Shown here in pieces: positions 63,084 through 64,000 of a stretch of 64,000 bases of DNA. The position numbers were made by a program, and so were the translations under genes. The stretch comes from DATKDF01 sp963752045 (lineage in GTDB: Bacteria > Acidobacteriota > Vicinamibacteria > Vicinamibacterales > SCN-69-37): positions 186,001 through 250,000 of the forward strand of contig CAVVWN010000014.1 in NCBI GenBank assembly GCA_963752045.1. The letters run 5' to 3'. Under the pieces are notes generated by a model that made no database searches, was not told the DNA's origin, and worked only from the letters and a program-made list of their open reading frames with translations. The first letter of the stretch is position 1. Every line of letters begins with the position of its first letter.

Positions 63084-64000
63084 GTGATTGCCCGCGCACG
63101 CGAACCAACCGGTGAGGTCGCAACCGACATCGTCGACCGGTCACGAGACACCCTCGCCCGTTACCTCGAGGACGCCGCTCACTATCCGGGCGGAGCCGCC
63201 GACGCCGTTGCCAGGCCCCGAACGGAAGCGGATGTGTCGCACCTTCTGCATGCCGCAACATCCGTCCTGCCCGTCGGCGCGCAGTCCTCGGTGACCGGTG
63301 GCGCCACACCGCGGGGCGGGCTCGTCCTCTCGACCGAACGACTGACGACGATCGAGTCTGCCGGCACCTCGATGGTGCGCGCGGGCGCGGGCGTCGCGCT
63401 CGACTCGCTCCAGTCCTGGCTCGGCGAACGCGGCCGTTGGTACCCGCCGGTGCCGACCTTCACCGGCGCCTTTGTCGGAGGTGTGGTGTCGACGAACGCA
63501 GCCGGCGCGGCCACATTCAAGTACGGACCCACGCGACCCTGGGTGCGCAGTCTCTCGATCGTGCTGGCGTGCGGCCATGTGCTGGACATCGAGCGCGGCC
63601 GTGTGCGCGCGGACCCGGGACGGCGATTCCGGATCGAGTGCCCGTGCGGCTCGCGTGACGTGCGACCGGGCACGTACGTCATCCCGGACGTTCCAAAAGT
63701 CTCGGCCGGCTACTTCGCGGCGCCGGACATGGACCTCATCGACCTCTTCATCGGCGCGGAAGGCACGCTCGGCGTCATCACCGGCGTGACCTTCGAGACC
63801 CTGCCGGCACGCCCCGCCCTGGCCCTCGCCCTCGTGCCCGTGCCGGCCGAGGCCGCGGCCATCGCGCTCGTGGACGACATGCGCCGGGCGTCCCGGCTGA
63901 CCTGGGAACGGCATGATGAGACCGGCCTCGACGTGGCGGCGATTGAGCAACTGGACCGGCGGTGCCTGCAGATGCTGCAGGAAGACGGGCTCGCCGACAA
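63084..64000 (+). CDS. FAD-linked oxidase/dehydrogenase (GlcD-like), cut by window end
   Basis: The frame is open from GTG 63084 to the window end, so no stop is seen. The N-terminal FAD-binding domain reads ARPRTEADVSHLLHAA and VLPVGAQSSVTGGATPRGG, the PP-loop of the GlcD/vanillyl-alcohol-oxidase family. FTGAFVGGVVSTNAAGAATFKYG follows, then IGAEGTLGVITGVTFE. Members oxidise D-lactate, glycolate or similar 2-hydroxy acids. The substrate is unknown here. TAGAAT at 63055 may be its -10. Confidence 0.85.
   Translation, partial: MIARAREPTGEVATDIVDRSRDTLARYLEDAAHYPGGAADAVARPRTEADVSHLLHAATSVLPVGAQSSVTGGATPRGGLVLSTERLTTIESAGTSMVRAGAGVALDSLQSWLGERGRWYPPVPTFTGAFVGGVVSTNAAGAATFKYGPTRPWVRSLSIVLACGHVLDIERGRVRADPGRRFRIECPCGSRDVRPGTYVIPDVPKVSAGYFAAPDMDLIDLFIGAEGTLGVITGVTFETLPARPALALALVPVPAEAAAIALVDDMRRASRLTWERHDETGLDVAAIEQLDRRCLQMLQEDGLAD

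Overview
The window is about 64 kb of GC-rich bacterial chromosome, densely coded on both strands. The gene set points to Acidobacteriota, probably a Vicinamibacteria-like lineage. It holds four ADOP-type duplicated ABC permeases, three of them translationally coupled to a PadR repressor. It also has two large membrane Ser/Thr kinases, one with a PD40 propeller and one with PEGA, FGE-sulfatase and hydrolase domains. CarboxypepD/TonB receptors, M16 peptidase pairs, PQQ and PD40 propellers and D-aminoacylases complete the picture. The taxonomic call is an inference from gene content. I found no rRNA, tRNA, CRISPR array, transposase, phage or plasmid gene.

Layout. 1-2.6 kb: end of an alpha/beta-hydrolase-like protein, a nucleotidyltransferase-like pair and an orphan HELLH metallopeptidase. 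2.7-28 kb: the permease/kinase region with padR-ADOP units at 2.7-5.8, 15.4-18.5 and 21.1-24.1 kb and a lone ADOP permease at 25.7-28.1 kb. Between these lie a DUF389 membrane protein, the two kinases, gamma-glutamyltransferase, a broken sulfurtransferase, two DinB-fold genes (one broken), a PQQ propeller, a NudL-type Nudix hydrolase and an M48/YgjP-like metalloprotease. 28-38.9 kb (minus strand): SpoIIE phosphatase, exonuclease III, two aminotransferases, a PD40 protein, a GNAT, a TonB receptor and a frameshifted 4-alpha-glucanotransferase. 39-44.9 kb: M16 peptidase pair, MBL hydrolase, two uncharacterised genes, DoxX and MarR. 44.9-51.2 kb: a D-aminoacylase / glycosyltransferase / Na+ symporter locus with a second, divergent D-aminoacylase-like lipoprotein. 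51.2-54.9 kb: a cytochrome c oxidase operon preceded by a long foldback sequence. 54.9-58.7 kb: small genes, including a SelW/Rdx-type selenoprotein (in-frame UGA), a MOSC protein, a STAS protein, a cold-shock protein with a long leader, a deletion scar, beta-carbonic anhydrase and an orphan PadR. 58.7-64 kb: a bifunctional phosphotransferase/kinase, a CoA-binding protein, a Zn-ribbon protein, a sulfatase and the start of an FAD-linked oxidase.

Themes. (1) Many genes are tightly packed with ATGA, GTGA or TGATG stop/start overlaps. (2) Several genes have a -10 hexamer only 6-13 nt before the start codon, suggesting leaderless or near-leaderless transcripts. (3) At least five genes are disrupted by frameshift or deletion (kinase/FGE/hydrolase, sulfurtransferase, DinB, 4-alpha-glucanotransferase, GT/GH130 remnant). 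This means either real decay or indel errors in the assembly. (4) The most notable hidden features are the UGA-containing CxxU gene with a SECIS-like hairpin, the roughly 244-nt foldback upstream of the oxidase operon, a palindromic element inside a kinase activation loop, and heptamer repeats ending just before the coxII-like start codon.
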